64,000 nt of DNA from Kuschelorhynchus macadamiae (GCA_030620095.1 JAUTXW010000346.1:97001-161000), one strand, 5' to 3'. Shown: positions 46,629-58,994, numbered from the stretch's first letter. Numbers and translations: made by a program. The notes: a model not told the origin generated them from the sequence alone.

Positions 46629-47210
46629 CCAGTCTTCCGGTTCGTCTCGTCGAATGCAGACCTCTGTGTTGTTAACATAAGTGGTGCCACGTGTTCGGTT
46701 TTGCTGCTTTATTTCGGGGGGAAACGGGAGACTCAACCGCTCAGTGTGGAAACTAACGACCCCGCAAGAAAGGGAGCATACGCTGTGAACGTGTGAGGTC
46801 TAGTTGTTCCTGCATTCTATCTCGTTCGTCTGCCGCAGTTTTACATAGAATATTAGCGTAACGGCCGCTACGTGGCGGGAGTGGGAGGGGTAAGGGGATA
46901 GCTTGAAAGAAAGGGTCATCTCGTGATACAGTAGTACTCTCAAGGGGCACCTAGTGGAAGCCAAGATGCATTTCAGAAATTAAAAGAGGAAAAATTAAGA
47001 AGTATTGGAAAGATTCAGGAAATCCGGGAGTTTAGAGCTCGCCATCCGGAGATCCTACCGATAATGTCTCCAAACTGGATTAAAGTGCAGGGTCGAGTTC
47101 GAGGGTCGCCGATTTAACGACTCTGAGCCCCGGACGGAGAGCAATCTGGCAATTGCCTTGCAGCAAAGCCAAAGTCCTGTTATGTAACAGGAAAAACTAA
47201 TAACCAAATA
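46629..47210 (+). mobile_element. Short retroposon, copy 2
   Basis: 582 bp flanked by a perfect 13-bp TSD ATATTGTCCAAAA (46616-46628 and 47211-47223) within the mariner transposase. The first about 430 bp (from AGTCTTCCGG at 46631) match copy 1. The last about 150 bp (from 47060) are unrelated to the 3' end of copy 1 and include CGGACGGAGAGCAATCTGG. It ends in an A-rich stretch. Same internal promoter layout, with AGACCT at 46658-46663. Confidence 0.87.
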
Positions 47211-47223
47211 ATATTGTCCAAAA

Positions 47224-47671
47224 ATCTAGGGTTATCTTGTACCATTGTTAAAATAAACTCGCAAAACTGTACTGTTTTTGGCAAATCAGTATCTTTTAGA
47301 TGTTGAACCAATGATATTAAATAAGGTTGGAAGTTATGTTTTAACAGAATCCTATGCACTGAGTTCCTCGAGATTCCTGATTGTCTTGCCACGTTTCTTA
47401 GGGATGTTATTGGATATGCTGCAAAATATCCCAGAATTGCACTCTCCACATTTTCATTATCAACAATGGGCTTATTAATTTTTGCCTTGAGGTTTCCAAA
47501 ATTTTTATAGTTTTCAAACATTTGTTTAACGCTGTTCGGTGACGGTTTCTGTTTATCTGGATATCTATCAGCAAATATCTGGCATGTTCTTCTTAAAACT
47601 CTGTTAGATTCCCCATAGATAATAAACAAATTCAAATAATCCTCGTGTGTGTAACTTAATCGCCCCGGCAT
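47224..47671 (-). pseudogene. Mariner copy 2 transposase, N-terminal part
   Basis: ATG at 47671 (the second Met, matching the copy 1 start) gives PGRLSYTHEDYLNLF and a second helix-turn-helix, ITSLRNVARQSGISRNSVHR, followed by VQHLKDTDLPKTVQFCEFI. Both helix-turn-helix units bind the TIR in mariner transposases. The frame reaches the retroposon insertion. Confidence 0.88.
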
Positions 47672-48132
47672 CATTATTAGTTTTATAATTATTATTATTA
47701 CTATAATAAATAAATTATATTTTAGTAGGTAATTGTCAAACAACAATAAATATTACGTTTCTATAGTAACCAATTGTTTTTGTTCTCGCCAGGCCTCCCT
47801 ATCATAGCCAACTAACAAGAAAACTTAGAAGCCGTCTGGCATTATTAGAATAAAAAATGTTAAATCGTCAATAACTCAAAAACTACAAATTTTTGGAATA
47901 GAGGACTTTATACAAAGTCACCCTTATTTTAAATGTTAAATAAGATAAAATTATAAAAATCGGGGGTTTCCATTTGAAAACAGTAACTTTTAACGATTTT
48001 TTAAAGTATATTTATGATGTCAGTTTTTGATCACACTATACTTATTTATTATACAAATATCAGCACAGGCCACTAAAGTGGGTCCTTTTGGACAAGGAAC
48101 CCACCCGCAAATAAATAATAGAGACTTTTTAT

Positions 48133-48241
48133 AATATTTTGCGCGAATTGCCCCCATCGACTTTAGTTAGCTGCCAAAATTTCAAATTTTTCCAAAGTCT
48201 ACTTTCTGAGAAATCGATCGCCGCAGTTCGTCGTAGGACAC

Positions 48242-48246
<5 letters not shown>
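48133..48246 (-). repeat. M module, copy 3 (inverted)
   Basis: The reverse complement matches 32981-33070 with a roughly 27-bp insertion. It again abuts a (TA)n tract. Confidence 0.8.

Positions 48247-48323
<77 letters not shown>
48244..48323. repeat. (TA)n microsatellite
   Basis: TA tract between M module 3 and H module 3. Confidence 0.98.
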
Positions 48324-48325
<2 letters not shown>

Positions 48326-48327
<2 letters not shown>

Positions 48328-48407
48328 ATTTATTTTCTTGGGCATAGGTTAACTCATTGAAAAGTAAAACTATAATTCATACGACGTTTCGCTCATTATA
48401 TTGAGCA

Positions 48408-48409
<2 letters not shown>
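48326..48409 (+). repeat. H module, copy 3 (partial)
   Basis: TTTTCTTGGGCATAGGTTAA through GACGTTTCGCTC (GACGTTTC at 48383-48390), truncated by the next (TA)n tract. Confidence 0.85.

Positions 48410-48476
<67 letters not shown>
48410..48476. repeat. (TA)n microsatellite
   Basis: TA tract ending in TCTATCTATC. Confidence 0.98.
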
Positions 48477-48479
<3 letters not shown>

Positions 48480-49225
48480 ATCTATCAAATATTAATTTGC
48501 TCCAGTATCTAAATTATTGAGTGATTGCAAGTAGCTTAGCTCTAGATAATTCCCAAACATAAAAAAAAATAGTAAAATTTCCAGGACCGTGTTAAATTAT
48601 AAAAATTTTTGGCGCGACCTAAAAAGAGACACCCAGTATACTGCTTTTTTAGACAACCGGGAAAATTGACAAAAACGATCTATAAGAGGCACCGTGTTTA
48701 TATATTATCAAATTAATACATAAAAGATAATATTGGTAGGTTATGGTTTAATTTTTTAATTCAGTAACGTCAACTTGATGGCAACATGGATTTTGGCGAA
48801 ATTGAATAATTTATTTAATATGCTGCAAAAATGCGACAAAATTATTGCTAATACCAAATGGTTTGTTTATTTATGTATCTTAAAATTTTCTCACAAAGTA
48901 TCGTATACATTGTATTTGTTTTTGTGGTAGATCAAAAAAAAATCTAATTTAAAACGATTCTAGAATTTCAAACTAGGGCTAAGCCTATTATTACCCAAAT
49001 TTAACTGTAAATGCTCAGTTCGATTAGAGACTAGAGCATATAAAAATATTTAGTACTGGTTCTATAAATCACCCTGTTTAGGAACAGTGAGAGGTGCTGA
49101 TCATTAATAGTCTTTTTAAACATAGCATTTGAGACTTTATATGTGATAGCAATTTGTACAATTAGTCCGGAATCACCCTGTATATTAGTATATGCAATCT
49201 CTTTAATTATTTTTTTTATTGATAG
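48480..49225. other. Intergenic sequence upstream of the host-like gene
   Basis: AT-rich, with two CACCCTGT words (49068 and 49174) that resemble ends of small DNA transposons. A T-rich run ending TTGATAG at about 49224 would make a good 3' splice site, so the gene downstream could have an upstream exon. Confidence 0.45.
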
Positions 49226-49243
49226 GTAATCTTGAAGAGAGGA

Positions 49244-50320
49244 ATGGGGAAATCTCCCATAAAGAAAACAAGTAAAATTCAAGATTCTTCACAGCAGAAT
49301 TTAACTAAATGGCTTTCCAAACCTTCAAATACAGTAATAAAACAAGTCCCAGAAAAAGAAAGAAACATGAAGAAGAGTACCAAAAAAGGGCCACTAAACG
49401 TATCATCTGAGACTAAAAAAACCCACACAGAAATATCTGAGAGCAATGTGAGACATACAGAAAAGCAAAAAAATGAGAATTGTCTTAATATAAAAAATAT
49501 AACAAAAGATACTGATAACAAAATAAAAATAACTGAAAAGGAAAAAGTTTGTAAGGCCAATTCGTCAAGAAGTAATGAGTTACACACATTTAGTGGAAAG
49601 GCGCGTCGTAGGAGTCCTAGGGAGAAAAATCCTACAGCTCGTCCTATTAAAATACAAATTGAACAGAATACTGGAAACAATAACGGAAAAAAATCAAAAA
49701 ACGTATTGAAAAGATTTAATTCAGCAAGTAGTGACGAGTTACCAACATTTAGAGAAAAGACGTCTCGAAAGAGGCCTAAGCAAACTGAAACATTTAAAAA
49801 ATATGGTGTTATAGTGCCTTCTATTGAAGAAATTATAGCTGATCAAAAAAATCTTTCAAGTTACAAAATACAGGTAGCAGAAGCCCAAACATTAGAAGAA
49901 CCTTCGTTTAAAATGCCCACGTCACCTAACAAAGTAAAGGCAGAAGCAGAACTTCGAGACTGCAAACATTTAAGTTTGGAAGATATTAGTATATATTTTA
50001 AACATAATATTCCTTACTTATCTGATATTATAAAAGGCAAGAAACCTTCTGATAGGCATAGACGATATTATGATAAGAAAAGCCTACTTGATAGTCTTAC
50101 AGTTAAAGATCTTACTTACAGTACAAGTACCATCGTTTTTAGTTTTGAGCAACTAGATCATATGATTTCATTAATGCAAGAAGAATTTGACCCTGAAGAT
50201 AAGAAAACATGTTATTTTTTAAAAGTATTAGTTCCTGAACTGTGTTTAAAAATTTTTATGGAAACACACAACATGAGTAAAAGAGAAGCTAATAGTTATT
50301 TAGAAAATCGGCCCGTTTAA
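49244..50320 (+). CDS. Lysine-rich, probably nuclear protein of unknown function
   Basis: 358 codons from the first ATG (49244, MGKSPIKK) to TAA; the open frame extends upstream without ATG to a possible 3' splice site at 49225/49226. Residues 1-185 are Lys/Ser/Asn-rich and likely disordered. They include QQNLTKWLSK (17-26), reminiscent of a PCNA-interacting (PIP-like) peptide, and two basic clusters, KARRRSPREK (119-128) and KTSRKRPK (172-179), that fit nuclear localisation signals. Residues 107-124 and 161-178 are an internal repeat around SNELHTF/SDELPTF. Residues 240-358 look folded (YFLKVLVPELCLKIFME). No RT, transposase or gag motif is present, so it is the only good host-gene candidate. 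An AATAAA lies at about 50461. I do not recognise the family. Confidence 0.65.
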   Translation: MGKSPIKKTSKIQDSSQQNLTKWLSKPSNTVIKQVPEKERNMKKSTKKGPLNVSSETKKTHTEISESNVRHTEKQKNENCLNIKNITKDTDNKIKITEKEKVCKANSSRSNELHTFSGKARRRSPREKNPTARPIKIQIEQNTGNNNGKKSKNVLKRFNSASSDELPTFREKTSRKRPKQTETFKKYGVIVPSIEEIIADQKNLSSYKIQVAEAQTLEEPSFKMPTSPNKVKAEAELRDCKHLSLEDISIYFKHNIPYLSDIIKGKKPSDRHRRYYDKKSLLDSLTVKDLTYSTSTIVFSFEQLDHMISLMQEEFDPEDKKTCYFLKVLVPELCLKIFMETHNMSKREANSYLENRPV

Positions 50321-50560
50321 TGTACTGTTCGTGTTTCAGAAGTAATTTATTTGTTATGAATGGTTGTAATTCACGTGTTCTAGATTGTTGTCTATTTATT
50401 GCATTATTTATTTGTCTATTATTTGAGAAACGTAAAAATATTTAAATATTATATTTAAATTAATAAAATCCGTATTTAAAAGTTTATATTGTTATTTCAT
50501 AGTTTTTTTGTGATCTACTCGCCGAAGTTAAGAAAATATATAAATATAATCTGTAATAAA
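50321..50560 (+). other. Probable 3' UTR of the lysine-rich gene
   Basis: AATAAA at about 50461 and AATAAAG at about 50555 are candidate polyadenylation signals. Confidence 0.45.
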
Positions 50561-53500
50561 GAGTTGTGGTATTTTAGTAATGATTCCCGATCAAACTACT
50601 TGAATATTTGACAACGGGTGCATGAATGACGTTTAGGCTAAAAAATCGTTAAATGTGCCACATTCATAATGCTGAGTAGTAAAATTTATGCTTTATATAA
50701 ACAAGTGCGCCAAATGGCGAAGGGGGAGGATTGTAAAAACAAGCCATTTCCAAGGATATGCAGAGTTTTAGTTAATTACCGATTAGTAATGCTTCATTCC
50801 CTAGTTAAATTCTTCTCAGAACCCCAGATTCGTGGATCAAACTTTAAGAAATTCCAGCCTCATTGGAACACTCCATTTTTACTATAAAACACACTAGAAT
50901 TCAGCAGCAAATCTGAACTTTAAATTTTAAATAATCAACCGATGAGAAATGGACACATGCCAAATTTTTGTACAAATAGACCAGTGCTACCAGAACTTTT
51001 TGATTAATCGGAATATAGTGGCTGCTCAAGTACTAATAGAATTCAAAAAAAAGTAATACGTCTCATTGTTGGCGGAAATTTTGAACGACAAAAAAGCCAC
51101 TATTTGAAACTAAATTAATAGACCTAAAAAAAGGTAATACGTGTCGTGGGCGCCGGTACACCAGAGACTGGGAACCCGTCTCTGGAAAATGTCAGTGGAT
51201 TCAGAAATCGTCAAAGAAAATGATAATTTTTAATGAAAGTCAGGAAAAATTGGCATTTTTTCCTATTGTCAGAAAAAATACCAAATGTTGATTTTGCTTT
51301 AATTTTGTTATATAAAATTAAGGCATTAGTTGGTAGCTTCTGGTATAATACATATTTCATGACAATCTCGAGCGCCCTTCCCAGTGCAAAACCAGTGATC
51401 GTGACCTCTGAAAGCTTGATATGCAATAAACATTTTATCGACTCAGTGAGTGTTATATAGTCCTTGCCATTTTCAGAATTCAATATTGGTCATAGTGTCA
51501 AATCGTAATTTCTGTACACTTTTACCATTGAGTACATTTTTAAAGCACACTTGGAGCTCTTGAACGTTATCAAACGGATATTCGTATCATTTTTGGTTTT
51601 TCGTAAATTAATGAAATAAAACATGCTTTTTTCGAGTTTTTAGAATTTCCTATGACATACGATAACTTTTAACAAACGTCCATTTTTATGGTCTCGTGAA
51701 CCCTTTTGAAAATAGGCAGAATCGAAGTTTGAACGTCCTTTAGTGGCCAAACCGTTAAAGTTTTCGACAAAAAAAAGATTTTGAAGGAGCATAGATAACA
51801 GAAAAAAACCCGTTTTCTTAATTTTTCTCTGATATGTTTGCTGTAGCTCGCTAAAAATTAGTTTTAATAAAAATTGCCATAAAACAATTGATGAGGAGGC
51901 AAAAGGTACAAAACTGCGTGTCAAGTTTTCAGCTAAATGCTTTAGAAGAAAAACTACTTGCGTGCACAGAATTATTAACAATAAAATTTATTATAAATTA
52001 GCCCTACCTCGAGGGTCTTTTAAAATATGGACAGAATCGGATAAAAATTAAAAAGGTACAATTTTTTTAAAATTTACGGTGCGCTTACGCGGGCCACATA
52101 CACAAAGAGATGTCCACATACTTCTCCGCGTGAGCTAAAACGTGCATTAATCAACGTTCGTGAGGGGGTAAGATTTGGCACGCCTGCATGTTGATAAAAG
52201 TCCGTTGCTCATCTCTTCAGAAAAATCTTTTAATAAATCAACGCGCGGAGATGAATGCAGGCAGAGTAGTTGCGTTATACTTAAGAGCTAGCAGTCTCGG
52301 CGAATTATTTATAATATGGGACGCGCTTAGGTTACTATACAATGTCTGATTTAGTAAGTCTACCTCGAAAATTTATCTAATTGTACCGATCGTTTCCATG
52401 TGGAAAACGGAAAGTCCAAAGAATATATGGGTAGAAATGAAAAAAAACTAGACGTACAAGGTTTTACTTGCTAAAAAATATGAATATAAGGATGTCTATG
52501 TACGTGGGAGTGGTGTGTGTAAACAAAATTTGCGCGAACGATAATTTGAGAACGGTCTTACCAATTCGTATCAAACTTGCACCAAACATTGTCTAATACG
52601 GTGTCTCGCTGGGATTAAATTTTGGGTGGGAAGAAACTGATAACAGTCAAATTCAAAACATAAGTACTTGGAGTAAGCATTTTGACATCGAAAAATTCTG
52701 GAAATCTGGCGAGATTGACCGCTTATGTCGCCTTAATGCTTGCACAGAATTTGATTTAATCTAATAAGTGGATTTACAGGCTGATTTTTTTAAACATTAA
52801 ATGTTTTCATTTCTATGTAACACATTATTTTTGTGCAAAATTTGAAGTAAATTGGTTTATTAATTTTTTAGTAATAATGTTTTTAAACATTTCCCTAGAC
52901 CGCCATTTTTTCAGCTATATTGGATTTCTACCAAAATGTTGCCAGATCATCCCCATGTGACCCTTATATTAATTTTTGACCCAAATTTGAAGTCAATCGG
53001 GTAAGTAGTTTTTAGCTATATCTACTGAGAGCAGCCAGACCGACTGAATCGAGAAAACTTGTTTTTCTGTATCTAGGGACCCTGAAACGATAAGATCTGT
53101 AAAGTAAAAATTATATTTCAGAAGCTTTCACTTCCATTCCATCACTTATTACGGCATATAAGTAAATCATACCATAACAAGTGTTGGAATTCTAGACTAA
53201 GGAATGTCTAAATTTGGAATGCACATTTTTTGTTGTTAAACATCCGTAATTGCCCGGCCGCTTGCCGAGTCTCGTTTGATAATCCTTGTTTTAATATAGA
53301 TCCATTAAAGAAAATTACAATTGTATATGTTGTGAAATCAGCATGCTTCGTCAGCAGATTCCCACAGTTGTGTCATGGTCAAGAGGGTGTAAGGTAACTC
53401 CTCTCGAAGCTGCAACTTCACGGTTAGCAAGGTAATTGAACATTTTGAAATTCTAATATTTCTTCGTAATTGCCTTCACCTTGCTTTGGCCTAGAAAGAA

Positions 53501-54200
53501 AACATAGCTTCTCGTAGCCATAGAGGGAATAAAACAAAATAATTTTATTAGTTTTTCAAAAAACAAGGTATTTTCTAAAGGCACATATTTTGAGCCAATT
53601 TGATCTTGAATCTTAAGTAATTCACAGTAAATATCTTCGGTTTTTATTATACTTGGATGCATAACTTTTAAGCTAGAGACAGCTATCGGATTTTCTGTCT
53701 CGTAAGACTGAATGGATAATTTCTTAAATATTATTTTGGGTTAAAATATGTTTAATCAACATAGCATTTTCGCGAAAAGCAGTTTTTGAACTATTAAATT
53801 AATTTGTATTCCAACAATCTTTCGTTGTGACTAATTTGTTGAAGAGTACTATTTAATTTTCGTATAATATTAAGAGAAACAGAGTTCGCTTTTAAAATCT
53901 TTGAACTCAACTTATTTTGATTATTTTGCGAAGAATTTAATAACATACATTTCACAACAAAGTATCCGTGCGCCGTACACAATTATCATGAGACCCAGTT
54001 AGGTGATGTTTTATTTGTCTCAAATTTCTAATTTTGTTAATTAAACGTCTCTCGAAAGGCGGTTTTTATTGGTTGGGTAGAACTATGACAACTATGTATT
54101 TCACGACGCTTCTGAGGCGATCTAGTTTTCGCGGGTGTACTAGAAGTAGCTGCCAATTGGCAGTTAATTTGAAATAGAAATAGTGAGAGATATTCAAGTA
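50561..54200. other. Long stretch without recognised genes
   Basis: Only short frames, none with a known motif. 51161-51185 holds a hairpin (CCAGAGAC...GTCTCTGG). 52070-52280 is locally GC-richer. No TE termini or TSDs could be defined by eye. Confidence 0.4.
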
Positions 54201-54375
54201 TTTTTACTAAATGGCAATCATGCATTCATATTTTAGCCAAGAAGTTTGTCCATTACTCGGCTGTAAGTTAGCAAGTCTGAACGTGTTAGGAAATTGGTGG
54301 CGGGTGGACTCGGTTAATGGCGTTAATGTTACTTTTTTCGAGTACCTGTGCCGTGATCGTCGAAAAGTGATAATG

Positions 54376-54664
54376 GAAAACGCCCACTTATCTAAATTAT
54401 TATACAATGAAGATGTTAGGAAAAACCGTTTACTTTTATCATACCTTATAGATACAACAATATTACTGGGGAAATAAGAATTTGCTTTTAGGGAACATGA
54501 CGAATCATAATCTTCATTTAACAAGAGTAAATTTTAAAGAAGTTTTTAATTGTTTAATTAAACATAATGCCGAACTTGTCAGTCAAATATTTAAAACTAT
54601 TCAAAACGGATTAATATTATGTATCGAGGAATATATGAAAGACTTTATAAAACAAGAAATATGA
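54376..54664 (+). pseudogene. hAT transposase fragment related to the intact hAT
   Basis: ENAHLSKLLYNEDVRKNRLLL and NFKEVFNCLIKHNAEL, with KTIQNGLILCIEEYM, align with residues about 140-235 of the intact transposase (ENASLNKIVYNENVRKNRLLL and so on). A stop at about 54475 and a deletion after the NAEL block make it a dead, truncated relative. Confidence 0.82.
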
Positions 54665-54679
54665 GAGGCTACGTTTTTT

Positions 54680-56350
54680 TCATTAATCAAATCGAATCAA
54701 ATAAAATCTTATAACTAATTTTAAGTAATAGATATAAGTACAAATAAATACAAGTAGATGTCGATAAAACAAATGAAAAAAAAAAAACATATTTAAAGGA
54801 AATCTTCAGACTGAATAGTTTTCTCTAGGAACTCCTCATAACTAGTGCGAAGATCTTTCTAGGAAGCTTTTGACTTTCTTTTTAAATTTCGGTAAGTACC
54901 TCATACTAGTCAGTGGCTCAGGTAATTTGTTGTATAGCACCTTGCCCCTGTAACGAAGCGTATTTTGTGTAAGTACAAATTGAGTTTTTAGAATGTTTAG
55001 TGTATTTTTATTTCGTTTTTCATACTGATGTACATTTTTGCGTTTCTTTGCTTCATCCACCATTTTGTGTATACTGCAAAGATTTTCCAGAATGCAAACG
55101 TCGAGAAGGGTTAAGATTTTCAGCTGTTTAAATATGGGTTTATAATGAGAGCGTTGGTCCTTTTCATTGCTTAAGATCCGTATGGCTCGCTTTTGTAGTA
55201 GGAAGATTATATCCAAGTACGTTGAAGCTGAATAACCCCAGAACTTTATACCGTACCGAATATGGCTCTCAAATAGGCCGAATGCCAATTTCTTAGCCAA
55301 TATATATTTAAATCCCATTTCAAATTGCTCTGTATTGTTAATCCTATAAATTTATATTCATTTACTATTTGAACTCGCAGTTTGCTTATTTGAATATTTA
55401 GTTTGCTTCCAGTATGAATGTTCATTGCTATACATTTTGACTTTTTGATGTTAAGTGATAACGTGTTTACTTCAAACCAGTTTTGGACTATATCCGGGTC
55501 ACGATTTACCTTATTTTGCAGATTTTCTTAATTTTTAGCGGACCCGTAATTGTATCGTCTGCGAAAAGGGTGAAATAGGCATCAATTGGCAAAGTTGGTA
55601 AATCATTTACGTACAATAGAAACCGAAGAGGTCCTAATGTGGAACCCTGTACTACTCCTATATTTGTTTCTTCCACTTGTGATCTGTAGACTTGGTTGTC
55701 ATCAATTTTTACTAGCTGCTTTCGATCTTCCAAGAAGCTTTTTATCCATGAGTTTATTTTACCTCTGAAACCATATTTTTCAAGCTTGCTTAACAATATT
55801 TTATGATCGACGCAATCAAAAGCTTTTTCGAGATCAAGGAACATTAGCAGGGTAACCTCGTGGCAATCTTTGCGTTAGTATACGATGTTCATAGTATGGT
55901 TTACTTCAGAAGTGTTTTCCCTGCTTGGTATCCAAATTGATTTGTGTTTATTATGTTGTCTCTCAATTAACTTGGATAGAACTGACATAAGTGATATTGG
56001 CCTGTAGTTTGATGGCTCTTGGCCACTGCCTCAGTAATTTTGAGACATTGAGAAAACAACCCAGATGTAAATTACATATTTATCAGGTTAGCCAGTACTT
56101 CAATAACATATAGAGGTAGATTCCTTACTATGTCTAACGTGAGATCATCTAACCCTGTGGAAAGTTTGTTTGGCATACTGTTGGGAGTGTCTTTAATTTC
56201 AATTGAAGTAGTGGCGGATATAAGGAAGGAACCTGCTACAAACAAAGTTTTGTCTGTGCTGTAAAGTTTTGGAACGTCTGGTATTCGCAGTGCTATTTTG
56301 TCAGCTACTTGCGAGAAGTACACTGCTGGACAATAGATTTGTCCAATCAA
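54680..56350 (-). pseudogene. 5'-truncated CR1/Jockey-like LINE remnant (LINE D)
   Basis: On the minus strand: pre-RT (56350-56072: VYFSQVADKIALRIP, NKLSTGLDDLTLDIVR), NYRPISLMSVLSKLIE (about 56000), RT motif A FLDLEKAFDCVDH, motif B VVQGSTLGPLRF and FADDT (55844-55506), a C-terminal domain YGIKFWGYSAS (55318-54842) and an AT-rich 3' UTR. Endonuclease and ORF1 are absent. Several shifts and stops. Confidence 0.85.
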
Positions 56351-56715
56351 TGTAATTTTTTAAGGCAATTTCGATTTAACTTGTATTGAGATGCGGTTTT
56401 CAATTTATTTTAGACAATATGATTTTGAATAACATGTTTTTGTGTCAATATTATGGGAGGCTCAAAATATTATATACAGGGTGTTAAATATTACCCGTGC
56501 AAAAATTTGAAATTTCATTTCAACCGAGAATTTAAAAAAACATAAAATCGATTAAATTTTTTTTACCAGGATAGTCAGTGGATGAATACAAAAAAACAAT
56601 TTTGGGCGATTTTTGACAGTTCCTATATTTTTTTAAATATGGTCATTTCCCTAAAAAAATTTTTTTTAACTAAAATTGTTATATTTTTAATACGATTACA
56701 CAAACAACAGTATTT
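56351..56715. other. Spacer with a possible transposon end
   Basis: TATACAGGGTGTTAAATATT at about 56471 looks like the outer end of a Tc1/mariner-type element. Sequence from 56716 on is repeated in inverse orientation at the right end of the window. Confidence 0.4.
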
Positions 56716-57727
56716 CTTTCCTCTGCCGTATTTTTACACATGCCTTTAACTAAGTAAATGCCGGAATGATACAGGTTGTCCAAAAAATGTTGGTTTCTCG
56801 GTAATACAATGAATATATGTTTTTCTTTAACGTTTAGTAACTTCTCGTTTATCTGGATAACTGTCACAAATTAAAACATTTTGACTTCACTGGAGTATAC
56901 CCTGTGTCAGTGCCTCTAAACGGTTTTTTATTTTTGTTTGTCGCCTCACTATTGCAGTTACAGCCTGACACAATTTAAGCGTGTTAGCACAATAATTTTT
57001 TGCTTTTTTAGTTGAAATAACTGATGAAAATAATTTTCACTTCCTCATTGTCATTTTTTCTCCTCTACAAATTGGTGAAGTTAGTTTTTCAATCCGACGT
57101 TTCGGATCCCGGCGACCATCATCAACGTTTTTAATTTAAATACTGACCTCGATTTTTTATTTCACTATTTGATAGCTTTTAGAACCTTAAATTAAATAAT
57201 GAGAAAAAAGTCATATGGCATTTCATTTTTTGAGAGAATCGGTATTATTTGAAGAATTACCAAAAAACGCCATCTAGTGACCACGAGTAGAATTATTACG
57301 CTACAGTCAATAGATCCAGGTGAAGATCAAAAACAGCGCTTTTTTCTAACACCAAGCTCAATGTCATCGGTAAGGTTTGAAAGACAAAAAAGTGACCTTC
57401 CCCCCCAACTTTATTACTGAAAATAGAAAAAATTATAGAAAGGAAAGAATACAATGGCTATATTTTCGACAAACCTTAATTGGGAAAATTCAAGAAAAAA
57501 CCGGCATTTTCCGTTTTTGAGCTGCTGTTACGCCGCCTACCGGCCGGTTTTCGAACTTGAAAATAATTTTCAGCGATTTCCCTTGGCCGATTTACCTATA
57601 AATATGTTTTCCTCTATCATTGACAGTTCCCCTCTTTGTACAATACCTAAGAATTGCATCGTTTTGCTCCGTTTCTGTTATTAATCAAGTCATCGCTGGA
57701 AACAAGTGCCTAATGCATCTATTGACA
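56716..57727 (+). repeat. Long inverted repeat, left arm
   Basis: Matches the reverse complement of 62930-64000 over about 1 kb with substitutions and indels. Shared words include GGACAACCTGTATC-type, CCGAAACGTCGGATT, GGCTATATTTTCG and GCCTAATGCAT. Confidence 0.88.
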
Positions 57728-57800
57728 TGAAGCTGAAATGCATTTCCTCTCTCAAAGTTGTAAAATTATTATATTTGTGGTGATATAATACCAGTTAATA

Positions 57801-58629
57801 ATGCCAAAATTAAATTTAAATGAAAGAAGAAACTATATTCGTCTCTTAAATGGCGGAATGAGTGAACATGAGGTCGCCAATATTTATAGTGTTAGCCAAA
57901 AATGATAAGTAGAATAAAAAGTCAATATAATTTAGATTGATTAGAGACGTTCATAGGAACAGTATTTAAAGGGCAAAAATATTAAATGCTACTTTTAGGA
58001 CATAAACCGGAGTTGCAGTATCTAATCGAACAATTACGAGAACGCTTAATCGTAATAATATTCTCTACTAATCTGCATAATTATTATTTTCTTCGATTCG
58101 ATGTTGTTAATCGTAATGATAATATTTTGTGGCAATTTTTAGCACAGTGTTTGTTTTTCATTTTAAGGCCAGACCTCGTGCAAAATGTCCAAAATTACTC
58201 CCTCAGTATCGAACAGCTCGACTTGAGTGGGCACAAAATCGTATTGGCTGGAGGGAACAGTGGAAAAACTGCCTTTTTGTAGGCGAAACCAGGATAAATT
58301 TAATTAATTCAGATGGCAGTGTTTTAGTTTGGAGGGAACATAACTCGAGATATGCAGAACAAAATATGACAACACAGGAAACATTTGGAGGAGGAGGTAA
58401 CGCCTCCTCTTGGACGCATCGGGCCCAGAGTGTAAGACACCTGCTAGAATTTAATAAAATTGAAAGGATGGATTGGCCAGCGAAGTCGCCCGATTTAAAT
58501 TACATCAAGGCCTAATTAACTTCTAATTTTACAAGAATTAACTCGAGCGATAGAAGAAGAGTGGGAAAATGTTCCCCAGGGGTATATTAACAATTTAGTC
58601 TTAAGCAAGCCCAGGAGATGTCAATGTCA
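57801..58629 (+). pseudogene. Tc1-like transposase remnant
   Basis: ATG at 57801 opens PKLNLNERRNYIRLL and GMSEHEVANIYSVSQK (first helix-turn-helix), then stops. 58129-58515 reads RLEWAQNRIGWREQWKN, FVGETRINL (first catalytic Asp lost), DGSVLVWREHNSRY and MDWPAKSPDLN, where the catalytic Glu is replaced. The segment with the second Asp is deleted. It is cut at 58629 by the Gypsy LTR. Confidence 0.85.
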
Positions 58630-58994
58630 ATTTTATTGAAGTAGACTTACATTAATTTTTATCCATGTAACGACTATGATAGTGTCAAAAACCGTTCTCG
58701 AATGTTCTGTTAGGCTTAATTCTTCTCACCCTGTAGTATTTAGATTATTCTAGAATTTTCTAGATCATTCCATCCTTTTCTAAAGGCTATATAAGCGCGC
58801 CGCAAGGCCACATTTTGATTCAATTGTAATTGAGATTTCGAAGTGTAAAAAACCTGACATTGACAAGTTTAAAGTTACCTTAGTTACGATTGTTAGGTAT
58901 AACCAGTCTTTACCTGTGATACCTGTAACCTGTGTTTTGAATAAAAGGAGTGCATTCAGAAAGTACGTGTTTGTGTACCGGCCAATCCGGAACA
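58630..58994 (+). repeat. Gypsy 5' LTR, truncated
   Basis: Matches the solo LTR from its base of about 938 on. TATATAAG at 58788-58795 and AATAAA at 58940-58945. It lacks the block between the two ACATTTTGATT repeats that is present in the solo LTR. Confidence 0.88.

Larger units (their letters stand above)
45617..48122 (-). mobile_element. Mariner copy 2, minus strand, carrying two insertions
   Basis: On the minus strand: 5' end and UTR (48122-47672), N-terminal transposase (47671-47224), short retroposon 2 (47210-46629), catalytic part 1 (46628-46428), a GT-AG insertion (46427-45971) and catalytic part 2 (45970-45617). The last few codons, 3' UTR and 3' TIR are lost at the junction with copy 1. 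Confidence 0.82.

Noticed and set aside
51161..51185. Perfect 8-bp stem hairpin as a terminator or small RNA
   Set aside because: An isolated hairpin without context in eukaryotic DNA, expected by chance in this length.
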